Shown here: positions 9,392-18,015 of the stretch, in pieces | Layout of the letters: every line of letters starts with the position of its first letter | How positions within the stretch are numbered: position 1 is the first letter of the stretch | Notes under the pieces: generated by a model | Told to the model about the DNA's origin: nothing | What the model saw: only the letters and a program-made list of their open reading frames with translations | Databases searched by the model: none | From: Micrococcales bacterium | Lineage (GTDB): Bacteria > Actinomycetota > Actinomycetes > Actinomycetales > Cellulomonadaceae | Direction: 5' to 3' | Assembly: GCA_009785115.1 (NCBI GenBank) | Contig: WQWY01000012.1 | Span: forward strand, 18,814 to 82,813 | Length of the DNA: 64,000 nucleotides | Position numbers and translations under genes: made by a program

Positions 9392-11176
9392 GTGAGCGAC
9401 GCCGTCATCGTCCTGATCATCCTGGTCGCGGCCGTCGGGCTGTTCGTCCTCAACCGGCTGTCGGTCGGGCTGGTCGCCGTCCTGACCGCCCTCGCGCTGC
9501 TGGCGACCGGGGTGATCGACGTGCCCACCGCGCTGGCCGGCTTCGGTGACCCGGTGGTCATCTTCATCGCGACGCTGTTCGTGGTGAGCGAGGGCCTCCA
9601 GGCCTCCGGGATCACCTCCTGGGCGGGCCGCACGCTGACCGAGAAGGCCGGGACGAGACGGGCCCCTCTGCTGGTCGCCATCATGGTGCTGTCCGGGGCC
9701 GTGTCGGCGCTCATCACCCCCAACGGCGCCGCCGCGGCCCTGGTGCCGGTGGTGGCGACGGCCGCTCGCCGCGCCCGGATCGCCGCGTCCTACCTGCTCA
9801 TCCCCACGGCGTTCGCGGCCAGCGCGGGGGCGCTGCTGACCCTGTCCGGCAGCCCGGTGAACATCTTGGTGCACGAGGCCTCGCTCGAGGCCGGCGGCGG
9901 AGGCTTCGGCTTCTTCGAGTTCGCGCTCGTCGGGCTACCTCTGCTGGTCGTGACCGTCGCCGTGGCGGCCTTGTTCGGCACCCTGCTCCCCGACCGGGGC
10001 AAGGGCGCGCTCGTCGGTGACCTCGGGGGGCACCTGTCGACCCTGATCGAGCACTACGCCCTCGACCAGGGGTTCTTCCGGCTGCGCGTGGTCGGCGCGC
10101 TCCCGGCGACGGCGCTCGCGGCGCACCCGGAGGTCGAGGTGGTCGGCATGCAAGACCCCGGGGGCCACCCGTGCACGCTGGAGCGTGACTTCCGCGACGG
10201 GGACGTCCTGGTGGTCACCGGGGAGCCCGAAGCCGTCCAGGGCGCGGCGGCCGCGCTGGGCCTGGTCGTGGACACCGCTCCCCTGACCCGCGAGACACGC
10301 TCGGCGCTGCTCAACCAGGAGGTCGGGCTCGCCGAGATCGTCGTCCCGCCACGCTCGACCGTCGTCGGGCGGGTGTGCTTCCCCGGCATGGTCATGGGGA
10401 AGGTCACCGTGCTCGGGATCTCCCGGATGGGGCGCGACGTCGGCGCCCGCCGGGTCGAGCTCGTCGAGGGAGACTCGCTGCTGCTGCACGGCACCTGGCC
10501 CGCGGTCACCGCGCTCGCCCAGGAGGACGAGGTGCTGGTGGTGGACGCCCCCGAGCTGCTCCGCCGCCAGGCCCCACCACGGGGTGCCCCGGCGATCTGG
10601 ACGGTCGTGGTGCTGGTGGGCATGGTGGTGATGCTCGCCTCGGGCCGCGTGGCCCCGGCCGTCGCGGGGCTGATCGCCGCCGCGGCGCTGGTCGCGCTGC
10701 GCGTGGTCACCCCTGCCCGCGTGTACCGGTCGATCTCGTGGCAGACGCTCCTGCTCATCGGGGCGCTCATCCCGCTGTCGGTGGCGGTCCGCGACTCTGG
10801 GGCGGCCGACATGATCGCCTCCTGGATGGTCGGGCTGGTCGGCGACGGCCACCCTCTGCTGCTGCTCCTGGCAGTGTTCATGCTGACCGCGCTGCTCGGG
10901 CAGTTCATCTCCAACGCGGCGACGGTGCTGGTCGTGATGCCGATCGCGCTCGCGGTGGGCGCCGACGCCGGGATCAGCGTCCAGACGATGCTCATGACCG
11001 TCGCGGTCTCGGGCGCGGCCTCCCTGCTCACCCCGATCGCCACCCCGGCCAACATGATCGTCATGGGCCCCGGCGGCTACCGCTTCGGCGACTACTGGCG
11101 CCTGGGCAGCCTGACCATGGTGGCCTGGCTCGTGGTCGGCATGCTCCTGATCCCGGTGATCTGGGGCTACCGCTGA
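9392..11176 (+). CDS. SLC13/DASS-family membrane transporter with central RCK_C (TrkA_C) pair
   Basis: Polytopic transporter of 594 residues. The N-terminal half holds about five hydrophobic helices and the loop LTLSGSPVNILVHEASLE, similar to the SN(P)T-type substrate/sodium motif. Residues ~215-385 form two soluble RCK_C-like domains with GDVLVVTG and GDSLLLHG signatures. The C-terminal half adds further helices including FISNAATVLVVMPIALAVG and a second substrate-type loop LLTPIATPANMIVMGP. This is the architecture of bacterial SLC13 proteins annotated for sulfate, citrate or dicarboxylate uptake; the substrate cannot be assigned. The GTG at 9392 follows GGGAGCGGGC. Confidence 0.85.
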   Translation: MSDAVIVLIILVAAVGLFVLNRLSVGLVAVLTALALLATGVIDVPTALAGFGDPVVIFIATLFVVSEGLQASGITSWAGRTLTEKAGTRRAPLLVAIMVLSGAVSALITPNGAAAALVPVVATAARRARIAASYLLIPTAFAASAGALLTLSGSPVNILVHEASLEAGGGGFGFFEFALVGLPLLVVTVAVAALFGTLLPDRGKGALVGDLGGHLSTLIEHYALDQGFFRLRVVGALPATALAAHPEVEVVGMQDPGGHPCTLERDFRDGDVLVVTGEPEAVQGAAAALGLVVDTAPLTRETRSALLNQEVGLAEIVVPPRSTVVGRVCFPGMVMGKVTVLGISRMGRDVGARRVELVEGDSLLLHGTWPAVTALAQEDEVLVVDAPELLRRQAPPRGAPAIWTVVVLVGMVVMLASGRVAPAVAGLIAAAALVALRVVTPARVYRSISWQTLLLIGALIPLSVAVRDSGAADMIASWMVGLVGDGHPLLLLLAVFMLTALLGQFISNAATVLVVMPIALAVGADAGISVQTMLMTVAVSGAASLLTPIATPANMIVMGPGGYRFGDYWRLGSLTMVAWLVVGMLLIPVIWGYR

Positions 11177-11192
11177 CCGCAGCGTGACATGA

Positions 11193-11238
11193 CGAGAGCG
11201 ACGCGGCTCGCGCAGCACGCAAGCACACGTCGCTCTCG
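11193..11238. terminator. Long hairpin 3' of tRNA-Arg(ACG), repeated at 13.9 kb
   Basis: CGAGAGCGACG pairs perfectly with CGTCGCTCTCG, with a further near-perfect inner stem GCTCGCG/CGCAAGC. It lies 7 nt beyond the 3' end of tRNA-Arg and 16 nt beyond the stop of the converging transporter, so it can serve both. The outer arms are identical to the hairpin at 13893-13938. Confidence 0.6.
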
Positions 11239-11244
11239 GTCTCG

Positions 11245-11317
11245 CGCGCCTGGAGGGACTCGAACCCCCAACCTTCTGATCCGTAGTCAGATGCTCTATC
11301 CATTGAGCTACAGGCGC
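11245..11317 (-). tRNA. tRNA-Arg(ACG)
   Basis: The minus strand folds as a cloverleaf. The acceptor GCGCCTG pairs with CAGGCGC. The D-arm contains AGCTCAATGGATAGAGC. The anticodon stem CTGA/TCAG frames the loop CTACGGA with anticodon ACG, and the T-arm is GGGGG-TTCGAGT-CCCTC. The discriminator is G. CCA is not encoded. Confidence 0.96.
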
Positions 11318-11395
11318 AGGAACCCCCAAGAACCGCAGGGTCGAGGCATGAGGATACAGCCCACCGCCCGCGCGCCCAAACGGATAGCGGTGGTG

Positions 11396-12682
11396 TCACC
11401 CGACGGTGAGCAGAACCTCGCCACCAGGGGTGCGGATCTGGGCGCGCGGGCGGTCGGTGACGTCGAGGTCGACGACCAGCTCGCCGTGCTCGGCCTCTCC
11501 AGGCTCAGCACTCGTGGCGTAGACGTAGCGGGTGTTGGTCAGCTCCAGGGGGCGGGTGCGGGCGCGGGTCAGCCAGGGGTGGCGACGGCGCAGGCCGAAG
11601 AGGTCTTGGTACAGGCGGAACATCTGCTCGCCGGCACCGAGGTCGGGTGCGGCGGGGAAGGCCGGGCGCACGGCGTCGTCACCGCCCCAGGTGTCGGTCT
11701 TCACGCCGGTCCAGCCCAGCTCGTCACCGGCGTACACGGCCGGGACCCCGCCGACGGTGGCCAGCACGACGGCCGCGAGCGCTGCGGCCTCCGGCCCGAC
11801 CTTGCTCGCGATGCGGGTGACGTCGTGGTTGCCGACGAAGGTGCTCGGGAGGAACGTGTCGAGCATCTCGCTGTGCCGGGCGAGCGCCCAGTCCAGCTCG
11901 AAGAAGTTGCGGTCGAGCAACGACGACCAGACCGCCTTCCACAGCTGGTACTGGGTGACGGAGTCCACCGTGCTGGCGGTGACGAGCTCTTGGTAGTCGC
12001 CGTGGATCACCTCAGCGAGGAACCAGACCTGCGGGTGACGCTCACGGACCCGGGGCAGCACGTCGGCCCAGAACCCCGGGTCGACCGCGTAGGCCGCGTC
12101 CAGGCGCCAGGCGTCCACACCTCGGGAGGTCCACCGGTCGAGGATGCCCACCGCCCAGTCCCGGACCTCGGGGTGGGTGTGGTCGAGCTCGACCAGGCCT
12201 TCGTGCCCCTCGAACACGCTCGGTCTGGGGCCTCCCGGGGCGTCCCAGTCGATACCGAGCCACGACGCGTACCGACCGTCGGGCCCTTCGGCGAGCGCCT
12301 GGACGACGAGCGGGTGGTCGGCCCCGACATGGTTGAAGACCCCGTCCAGGCAGACCCGGACCCCGCGCTCGTGGGCCGCGGCGATCAGCGCGTCCAGGTC
12401 GTCGTCGGTGCCCAGGCGCGGGTCGACGCGATGGTGGTCGAGCGTGTCGTAGCCGTGGGTGGACGAGGCGAACACCGGGCCCAGCAGCAGGCCGCTGGCG
12501 CCCAGGGCGACCAGGTGGTCCAACCAGGCGGTGAGCGCGCTCAGCCGGTGCTCGTCCGCCGCCTCGACGGCCCGGGCGGTCAGGTCGGGGCGGGCCTCGC
12601 CCGCCGGCCAGTCCCGGACGGGGGCACCGACGAACCCCAGCGGGTACACGTGCCACCAGATCGCGTGCTCGACCCAGCCCAT
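11396..12682 (-). CDS. Alpha-amylase family (GH13) glycosidase
   Basis: Cytoplasmic single-domain GH13 enzyme of 428 residues, acting on alpha-1,4 or alpha-1,6 glucans or a glucoside. The conserved regions appear in order: DGVFNHVG (region I), WRLDAAYAV with the nucleophile Asp (region II), FLAEVIHGDY with the acid/base Glu (region III), and FVGNHDVTR (region IV). There is no signal peptide and the C-terminal beta domain is short. The start MGWVEHAIWWHVYPLGF fits a family that begins with the first barrel strand. It may belong with glgP in intracellular glucan turnover, but the two are not in an operon. Confidence 0.88.
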   Translation of the reverse strand: MGWVEHAIWWHVYPLGFVGAPVRDWPAGEARPDLTARAVEAADEHRLSALTAWLDHLVALGASGLLLGPVFASSTHGYDTLDHHRVDPRLGTDDDLDALIAAAHERGVRVCLDGVFNHVGADHPLVVQALAEGPDGRYASWLGIDWDAPGGPRPSVFEGHEGLVELDHTHPEVRDWAVGILDRWTSRGVDAWRLDAAYAVDPGFWADVLPRVRERHPQVWFLAEVIHGDYQELVTASTVDSVTQYQLWKAVWSSLLDRNFFELDWALARHSEMLDTFLPSTFVGNHDVTRIASKVGPEAAALAAVVLATVGGVPAVYAGDELGWTGVKTDTWGGDDAVRPAFPAAPDLGAGEQMFRLYQDLFGLRRRHPWLTRARTRPLELTNTRYVYATSAEPGEAEHGELVVDLDVTDRPRAQIRTPGGEVLLTVG

Positions 12683-12859
12683 CGGACCTCCTCGTGAGAG
12701 CGGCGCGAGCCGAGCATAGGTCAGCGGCGGGCGGCTCCGGCAGGGTCTGGAGGTGACACCGTCCCGGCGGGACGTCTTTCACCACTCCTTCGCCTGGGTG
12801 TCCTCACCGGGAGATCATGGGGCGATGAGCCCGCACCTGCCGATGAGCCACCTGTGCCG

Positions 12860-13675
12860 ATGACCCCGCGCCTGCTGGCCACCGACCTCGACGGGACCTT
12901 GTTGCGTCCTGACGGCGAGGTCTCGGCGCGCACGGTCGCGGCGCTGGCCCGCGCGCAGGCCGCCGGGGTCGAAGTGGTGTTCGTCACCGCGCGGCCGCAC
13001 CGCTGGCTGACCCCTCTTGCCGCGGTGGTCCACGAGCACGGCACAGCGATCTGCACCAACGGCGCGTCGGTGGTGGAGGTGGCGACGCAGACCGTCCTGG
13101 TCGAGCACGGGATGAGCGTCGAGACGGTCGTGGAGATCGCCGCGCGGCTGCGCTCCGACCTCGGCCCCGCGATCCGTCTCGCCACGGAGAGCGCCGCCGG
13201 GCTGGTCTACGAGCACGGGTTCATGCCGAGCCGCCCAGCAGAACCGGGCGACCCGTCGGTCGACCGGATCGAGCGAGCGCTGCCCGCCGCCACGCTGAAG
13301 CTGCTGGTGCACACCGAGGAGATATGGGCGGCCCGACGCCCCGAAGAGTTCACCGCCCGCGTCGCGGCGTGCACGGACGGCCTGGCCACCGCGACCTCGT
13401 CAGGCGTCGACGCGCTGGGAGAGATCGCCGCCCTCGGCGTCACCAAGGCCCGGACCCTCGCTGACTGGGCGGCCGCGCGCGGCATCGACCCGGACGACGT
13501 GTGGGCCGTCGGCGACGCCCCCAACGACCTGCCGATGCTGGCCTGGGCGAGCAGGTCCTTCGCCGTGGCCAACGCCCACCACACCGTCCTGGCCACCGTC
13601 GACGAGGTGCTCCCCCCCAACACCGACGACGGCGTAGCCACCCTCCTCGAGCGGTTGGCAGCGCCCTCGAGGTGA
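12860..13675 (+). CDS. HAD-superfamily IIB (Cof-type) hydrolase
   Basis: Second HAD IIB phosphatase of the window, 271 residues, with motif I LLATDLDGTLL, motif II FVTARP, and VGDAPNDLPML as motif IV. It is clearly diverged from the 4.6-kb copy. The start is taken as the ATG at 12860; a GTG two codons upstream (12854) is equally possible because no clear ribosome-binding site is visible for either. Substrate unknown. Confidence 0.85.
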   Translation: MTPRLLATDLDGTLLRPDGEVSARTVAALARAQAAGVEVVFVTARPHRWLTPLAAVVHEHGTAICTNGASVVEVATQTVLVEHGMSVETVVEIAARLRSDLGPAIRLATESAAGLVYEHGFMPSRPAEPGDPSVDRIERALPAATLKLLVHTEEIWAARRPEEFTARVAACTDGLATATSSGVDALGEIAALGVTKARTLADWAAARGIDPDDVWAVGDAPNDLPMLAWASRSFAVANAHHTVLATVDEVLPPNTDDGVATLLERLAAPSR

Positions 13676-13701
13676 ATCGCCAAGGGTCAAGGACTGAGGC
13701 G

Positions 13702-13889
13702 AGCCCCGCACAAGAACACACGAAGGCCAGGAATCAGCCGAGCGGGAACACCTCAAAGGGCAAACCCCTCAGCGTCAAGGTCGGGCTGACAGACCCTGCA
13801 CAGACCATACGAAGGTCAGAGACCGACCGAGCGGGGGTTTCCGAGGGGGCAAGCCCCCTCGGCGGGTGCGGGGCTGGGCCCCGCACAGA
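13702..13889. repeat. Imperfect tandem repeat, ~87-90 bp unit, two copies plus a third boundary
   Basis: Unit A begins AGCCCCGCACAAGA at 13702 and continues through CGAAGGCCAGG, AGCCGAGCGGG and CAAACCCCTC. Unit B begins ACCCTGCACAGACC at about 13792 and continues through CGAAGGTCAGA, GACCGAGCGGGG and CAAGCCCCCTC. The boundary motif recurs as GGCCCCGCACAGA near 13877, right before the tRNA-Ser trailer hairpin. Unit B carries a strong hairpin CCGAGGGGGC-AA-GCCCCCTCGG (13841-13862). The stretch contains no convincing gene. Confidence 0.6.
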
Positions 13890-13892
13890 TGG

Positions 13893-13938
13893 CGAGAGCG
13901 ACGCGGCTTGCGCGGTCCGCAAGCACACGTCGCTCTCG
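13893..13938. terminator. Long hairpin 3' of tRNA-Ser(CGA)
   Basis: Outer arms CGAGAGCGACG/CGTCGCTCTCG and a perfect inner stem GCTTGCG/CGCAAGC, starting 7 nt after the 3' end of tRNA-Ser on the minus strand. It is a close copy of the hairpin at 11193-11238 with identical spacing. It probably terminates the tRNA transcript. Confidence 0.6.
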
Positions 13939-13944
13939 ATCTCG

Positions 13945-14032
13945 CGGTAGCGGTGGGATTCGAACCCACGGTGGGCTCATCACCCACACACGCTTTCGAG
14001 GCGTGCTCCTTAGACCGCTCGGACACGCTACC
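13945..14032 (-). tRNA. tRNA-Ser(CGA)
   Basis: The 88-nt minus-strand sequence forms a class II tRNA. The acceptor GGTAGCG pairs with CGCTACC. The anticodon stem CACGC/GCGTG holds the loop CTCGAAA with anticodon CGA. A long variable arm (TGTGGGTGATGAGCCCAC) is present, and the T-arm is GTGGG-TTCGAAT-CCCAC. The discriminator is G and CCA is not encoded. Confidence 0.96.
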
Positions 14033-14099
14033 GCCGCACACAGTACCCGAGGCGTGTCGAGCGAAACCAATCGGGCCTGGGGCCGCGGCGACGTCTGGC

Positions 14100-14564
14100 T
14101 CAGCGGCGACGGGTGACGAAGAAGTCGCGCAGCAGCGCGCCGCAGTCGTCCTCGCGGACGCCGCCGACGACCTCGGCCTGGTGCAGCGCTCGGCGGTCGC
14201 GCACCACGTCCCACACCGACCCGCAGGCTCCGGCCTTCTCGTCCCAGGCTCCGAGCACCAGCCGGGGGACCCGGGCCAGGATCATCGCGCCCGCGCAGGC
14301 CAGGCACGGTTCGAGGGTCACGACGAGGGTGCAGCCGTCGAGCCGCCACGCACCGAGCGTCGCTGCGGCCTCGCGGATCGCGAGCACCTCGGCGTGGGCT
14401 GTCGGGTCGCCGGTGGCCTCTCGGGCGTTGCGCCCAGACCCGACGACGCCCCCGTCCGGCCCGAGCACCACCGCACCGACCGGCACGTCTCCGGTGGTCA
14501 GCGCTGCCCGCGCCTCGGCCAGAGCGAGGCCCATCGTCTCGATCTCGCGCTCGCTCGCCCGCAC
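14100..14564 (-). CDS. tadA: tRNA-specific adenosine deaminase
   Basis: Converts adenosine 34 to inosine in tRNA-Arg(ACG), whose gene lies 2.8 kb away. The CDA-fold product of ~154 residues has the active-site motif HAEVLAIREAA and the zinc ligands in LEPCLACAGAM. The start is taken as the GTG at 14564 (VRASEREIETMGLAL), with GGGGC just upstream; an ATG at 14534 is possible and would still leave the whole domain. Longer upstream extensions are low-complexity and unlike the family. It is divergent from upp across a large palindrome. Confidence 0.9.
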   Translation of the reverse strand: MRASEREIETMGLALAEARAALTTGDVPVGAVVLGPDGGVVGSGRNAREATGDPTAHAEVLAIREAAATLGAWRLDGCTLVVTLEPCLACAGAMILARVPRLVLGAWDEKAGACGSVWDVVRDRRALHQAEVVGGVREDDCGALLRDFFVTRRR

Positions 14565-14619
14565 CGCCCCATTCTGCCCCGGGGCGGGCGAGGAAGCCGT
14601 CACGCCTCGAAGGTCGCAC

Positions 14620-14679
14620 GGGCAGGTGGTGCCGTTGCCAGCACCGTCTGGGCGCGCGCCCAGACGGTGCCACCTGCCC
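14620..14679. promoter_or_regulatory. Large palindrome between tadA and upp
   Basis: A perfect 30-bp palindrome (14641-14670, arms GCACCGTCTGGGCGC and its complement) is embedded in outer arms GGGCAGGTGG (14620-14629) and CCACCTGCCC (14670-14679). It sits upstream of both divergent genes, 21 bp before the upp ATG. As DNA it could be an operator; as RNA in the upp leader it could be an attenuator. No poly-T follows. Confidence 0.5.
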
Positions 14680-14699
14680 GCGCGACCTAAGGTGAGGGC

Positions 14700-15362
14700 A
14701 TGCGCGTGCACGTCGCCCAGCATCCTCTGGTCGCTCACAAGCTCACGGTGCTGCGCGACCGGACGACCCCGTCACCGACGTTCCGTGCGCTGGTGGACGA
14801 GCTGGTCACGCTGCTCGCCTACGAGGCGACGCGACAGATCGCGGTGCGCGAGACGGCGATCGTCACCCCGGTCTGCCCGACGGTCGGCATGACGATCGCC
14901 TCTCCTCGCCCCCTGGTGGTCCCGGTGCTGCGTGCCGGGCTGGGCATGCTCGACGGGATGGCCCGTCTGCTGCCCACGGCGGAGGTCGGGTTCCTCGGGA
15001 TGCGTCGCGACGAGGAGACGCTGGAGGCCGTCACCTACGCCCACCGCCTGCCCGACGACCTGTCTGGTCGCCAGTGCTTCTTGCTGGACCCGATGCTGGC
15101 CACGGGCGGCACCCTCGTCGCGGCGGTGGACTACCTGCTCGCCCGTGGTGCCAGGGACGTCACCGCGATCTGCCTGCTCGCGACCCCGGAGGGTCTGAGC
15201 GCGGTCGAACGGTCTGTGGGAGCACGTGCGGACGTGACGGTCGTCGTGGCCGCGGTCGACGAGGGCCTCGACGAGAACGCGTACATCGTGCCCGGGCTGG
15301 GGGACGCCGGGGATCGGCTGTACGGCGTCGTCGGAGACCTCGCGCCCGACCGGTCGCTGTAG
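14700..15362 (+). CDS. upp: Uracil phosphoribosyltransferase
   Basis: Salvage enzyme converting uracil and PRPP to UMP. The 220-residue product begins [15 protein letters not shown], carries [15 protein letters not shown], and has the PRPP-binding loop [15 protein letters not shown]. It ends with the uracil-binding segment [13 protein letters not shown]. The ATG is preceded by AAGGTGAGG. The large palindrome immediately upstream may regulate it. Confidence 0.96.
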   Translation: MRVHVAQHPLVAHKLTVLRDRTTPSPTFRALVDELVTLLAYEATRQIAVRETAIVTPVCPTVGMTIASPRPLVVPVLRAGLGMLDGMARLLPTAEVGFLGMRRDEETLEAVTYAHRLPDDLSGRQCFLLDPMLATGGTLVAAVDYLLARGARDVTAICLLATPEGLSAVERSVGARADVTVVVAAVDEGLDENAYIVPGLGDAGDRLYGVVGDLAPDRSL

Positions 15363-15396
15363 GACCAGGCCTGCGCGGAGCCTGAGGCGCCGAGCG

Positions 15397-17925
15397 TCAG
15401 CGGCGCCCTCGCCGCTGGTCGGTCGACGTCATCGGGCCCAGGTCGTTCGTGCCTGGCCGGACGGTCGAGGCGCTCGGCCGCGCGGTCGAGCCATGAGACG
15501 CACCCGTCTGGGCCGGGGCCGAGACGACGCTCGAGGCGGTCCCGGTGTCGGCGTCGCCAGCCCTCGCCAGGACGCTGACCGTCCCGGAGGCGCCGGGCCT
15601 CGCTGTCAGACGCAGCGTGGCGCTGGTCGACGCACCTGCCGCCAGCTCCCCGAGGTCGCACTGCACCGTCGTCGTGGACGACGACGAGGTGGCCAGGGTC
15701 GAGGACGACGAGGCCGAGACGGCGCACGACCAGTCACCGTGGGCGGCCCCGTCCAGCGTGACGCCACGGGGAAGGCTCAGGCGCAGGCTGACCGGAGCGG
15801 AGTCGAGCTCGCCGGTGTTCGTCACCGTCACCGGGAGGTCGGTCGCGCCGCTCGAGGCGGACGCCACGACGCGGGACGGCAGCTCGAGGCTGAGCCTCGC
15901 CGGCTGGACCAGCGTGTAGGGGATCGTGATGGCGCCACCGGACCGGCTCGCCTGGGCCCGGACGGTGAGGTTCCCTGAGCCGGACGCGGCGGCCGGGTCG
16001 ACGCGCAGCGTGAGGTCGAGCGGGGTGATCGAGCCGTGCCTGCCGGCCGTGCTGGTGCAGGCGAGCACGGCGCGGTGGTTGGTGACGCACCTCCAGCCCT
16101 CGGGCGACCGACCCACCTGCCGGACCCCACGGGGCAGGTCGACCAGCGCGGTGGCCCTGCCGGCCGTCATGCCGTCGAGGCTCGACACGTCGATGGTCAG
16201 GGGCCGGTCTCGGCCGGCGACCAGCAGCAGCGGCGGCGTCTGCGCGGGCGGCTGCGGCTGCACCACGATGCGCTCCGGGGCCGCTCTCACGGTCACCGGC
16301 ACGGCGAGCACCTCGACCTCGTCCAGAGCAGCACCAGACAGCAGGATCTCGATCTCCCCGCTGTCGTCGGTGTAGGCCTCGGTGACCGTCACCTGCAGGT
16401 TGAGGGTGGAGGCGGTCTCAGGGTCGAGCCGCGACAGCGTGCACGTCGCCTCCTGGCTCGACGTCCCGACACAGCCCCACGAGGTGGAGCGCGGCAGCGA
16501 GTACCCGCCTGCCGCGACACCGCTGACGTCGACCGTGGCGTCGAACGTCATCCCGTCAGGCAGGTAGACGGTCGCCGTGAGGTCAGCGGCCGCGAGGTCA
16601 CCGGTGTTCTGGACGGCGAGCCTCAGATCTTGCCCCGACCGACCGGCCTGCAGGTCGAGCACCGAGCCGGACCAGTCGATGGAGACCTCAGGCGCCAGCA
16701 CGTCGTCGAGCGTGGCCCCCGGCTCCTCCTCCGAGGTCGGCTGGACGGAGGCCGAGGGCTCGGCGGGCGAGGCCTGGATGTCGAGCGGGGCCTGGCCGAA
16801 CAGCTGGGTGACGACGACCACAGCCCCTGCGACGACGACCGCGGCAGCGGTGGCGGCAGCGGTCACCGCCGGAGGGATCGAGGCGACGAGCGTGGCCGCG
16901 CCGCTGGTGGTCGCGGTGAGGCCGACAGACGCACCTCCAGCGCCCGCGGTGACACCTGCCGCGCTCCCGGAGGTCGCACCGGCACCCGTCACGGAGCCGG
17001 CGGTGGACCACGACCCGAGCGCACCCGCTCCCGTCGCGGCGCCGACCGCCGAGGCCGCCCCGGCACCCGTCCAGGCCAGGGCCGACAGCCCGCCCCCGAT
17101 CGGCAGGCTCTGCCCGAGGGCGCCGAGCCCGGCGATGCCGAGGACCAGCGGGGCGATGACCCCGCGCATCTCGTGGCTGACGTCACCGAGCTCGGCCAGC
17201 AGCGCGGTGCACCGGACGCACTCGTCGAGGTGGGCGGCGACCTTGCGGGAGGCTCGCGCGCCGAGCCCACCGCGCACGTAGGCGCCGAGGTTGTCGGCGG
17301 TCGGGCGGCAGCGCTCGTCGAGCGACCCGGCCAGGTGCTCGCTCAGGTACGCCTGCCGCAGCCCCTCGCGGGCACGGTAGGCGAGAGCCGCTGTCGAGTT
17401 GGCGCTCAGGCCCAGCAGCGGCGCGATCTGGGCCGGCGTCGCGCCCTCGACCTCGGAGTGCCACAGCACCAGCTGCCAGCGCTCGGGCAGCGACGCGAAG
17501 GCCTTGGCGACCACGCTGGACTCGAACCCGGCGAGCGCCGGCTCGTCGGCGCCAGCTGCCGGGACCCCGACCTCGAGCGTGGTCACGTCGTCGGTCGCGA
17601 GCACCCGTCGGCCCTGGGTGCGGTGCAGGGCGGCGACCCGGCGCACCACCGTGAACAGGTAGGCGCGGAAGGCCTCCGTCGGGCCCCGACCACGGCGCAG
17701 CGCGGAGTACACGGCGGTGAAGGCGTCAGCGACGACGTCCTCCGCGTCGGCTCCCGAGTCGGTGTACTGCCGGGCGACGACGAGCGCGGCGGCGGCCTGC
17801 CGGTCGTACAGAGACTCGAAGCACTGGGTGTCACCGCCCCGGAAGGCAGCAAGAAGCTCAGCGTCGCCCTGTCGCAGCCCCTCGATGGTCACGTCCGCCT
17901 GCTCTCCTTCTGGCACTGTGCCCAT
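15397..17925 (-). CDS. ECF sigma factor fused to zinc-finger anti-sigma, membrane segment and extracellular DUF11-like region
   Basis: An 842-residue fusion. Residues ~22-105 are sigma region 2 (LYDRQAAAALVVARQYTDSG, then EDVVADAFTAVYSAL), and ~135-195 are region 4 (ASLPERWQLVLWHSEVEG, then TPAQIAPLLGLSANST). Residues 228-240 hold a zinc-binding anti-sigma motif, H232-x3-C236-x2-C239. A long Ala/Gly-rich stretch follows, then a hydrophobic helix around 352-376. From ~380 onward two beta-rich DUF11/CARDB-like repeats would lie outside the cell. A sigma factor and its membrane anchor in one chain suggests release by proteolysis or an envelope-contact signal. ATG 17925 was taken as start; a GTG at 17889 has a better-placed AAGGAG and could be real. 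Confidence 0.85.
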   Translation of the reverse strand: MGTVPEGEQADVTIEGLRQGDAELLAAFRGGDTQCFESLYDRQAAAALVVARQYTDSGADAEDVVADAFTAVYSALRRGRGPTEAFRAYLFTVVRRVAALHRTQGRRVLATDDVTTLEVGVPAAGADEPALAGFESSVVAKAFASLPERWQLVLWHSEVEGATPAQIAPLLGLSANSTAALAYRAREGLRQAYLSEHLAGSLDERCRPTADNLGAYVRGGLGARASRKVAAHLDECVRCTALLAELGDVSHEMRGVIAPLVLGIAGLGALGQSLPIGGGLSALAWTGAGAASAVGAATGAGALGSWSTAGSVTGAGATSGSAAGVTAGAGGASVGLTATTSGAATLVASIPPAVTAAATAAAVVVAGAVVVVTQLFGQAPLDIQASPAEPSASVQPTSEEEPGATLDDVLAPEVSIDWSGSVLDLQAGRSGQDLRLAVQNTGDLAAADLTATVYLPDGMTFDATVDVSGVAAGGYSLPRSTSWGCVGTSSQEATCTLSRLDPETASTLNLQVTVTEAYTDDSGEIEILLSGAALDEVEVLAVPVTVRAAPERIVVQPQPPAQTPPLLLVAGRDRPLTIDVSSLDGMTAGRATALVDLPRGVRQVGRSPEGWRCVTNHRAVLACTSTAGRHGSITPLDLTLRVDPAAASGSGNLTVRAQASRSGGAITIPYTLVQPARLSLELPSRVVASASSGATDLPVTVTNTGELDSAPVSLRLSLPRGVTLDGAAHGDWSCAVSASSSSTLATSSSSTTTVQCDLGELAAGASTSATLRLTARPGASGTVSVLARAGDADTGTASSVVSAPAQTGASHGSTARPSASTVRPGTNDLGPMTSTDQRRGRR

Positions 17926-18015
17926 AGGGTGCCATATCGGACGCGCCGGGTGAACTACCTTTCGTACCTGACTTCGGTGCCGTCACAGATCGCGGCTGTG
18001 CCACTCTCTCTTACT

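Noticed and set aside
13702..13889. CRISPR-like array near tRNA-Ser
   Set aside because: Only two diverged ~88-bp units without spacers or cas genes; not a CRISPR.
16036..18015. A long open frame on the plus strand opposite the sigma-fusion gene
   Set aside because: It is a mirror frame of a GC-rich gene; it has no domain signatures until the real GGDEF-like gene that shares its frame from 18016.
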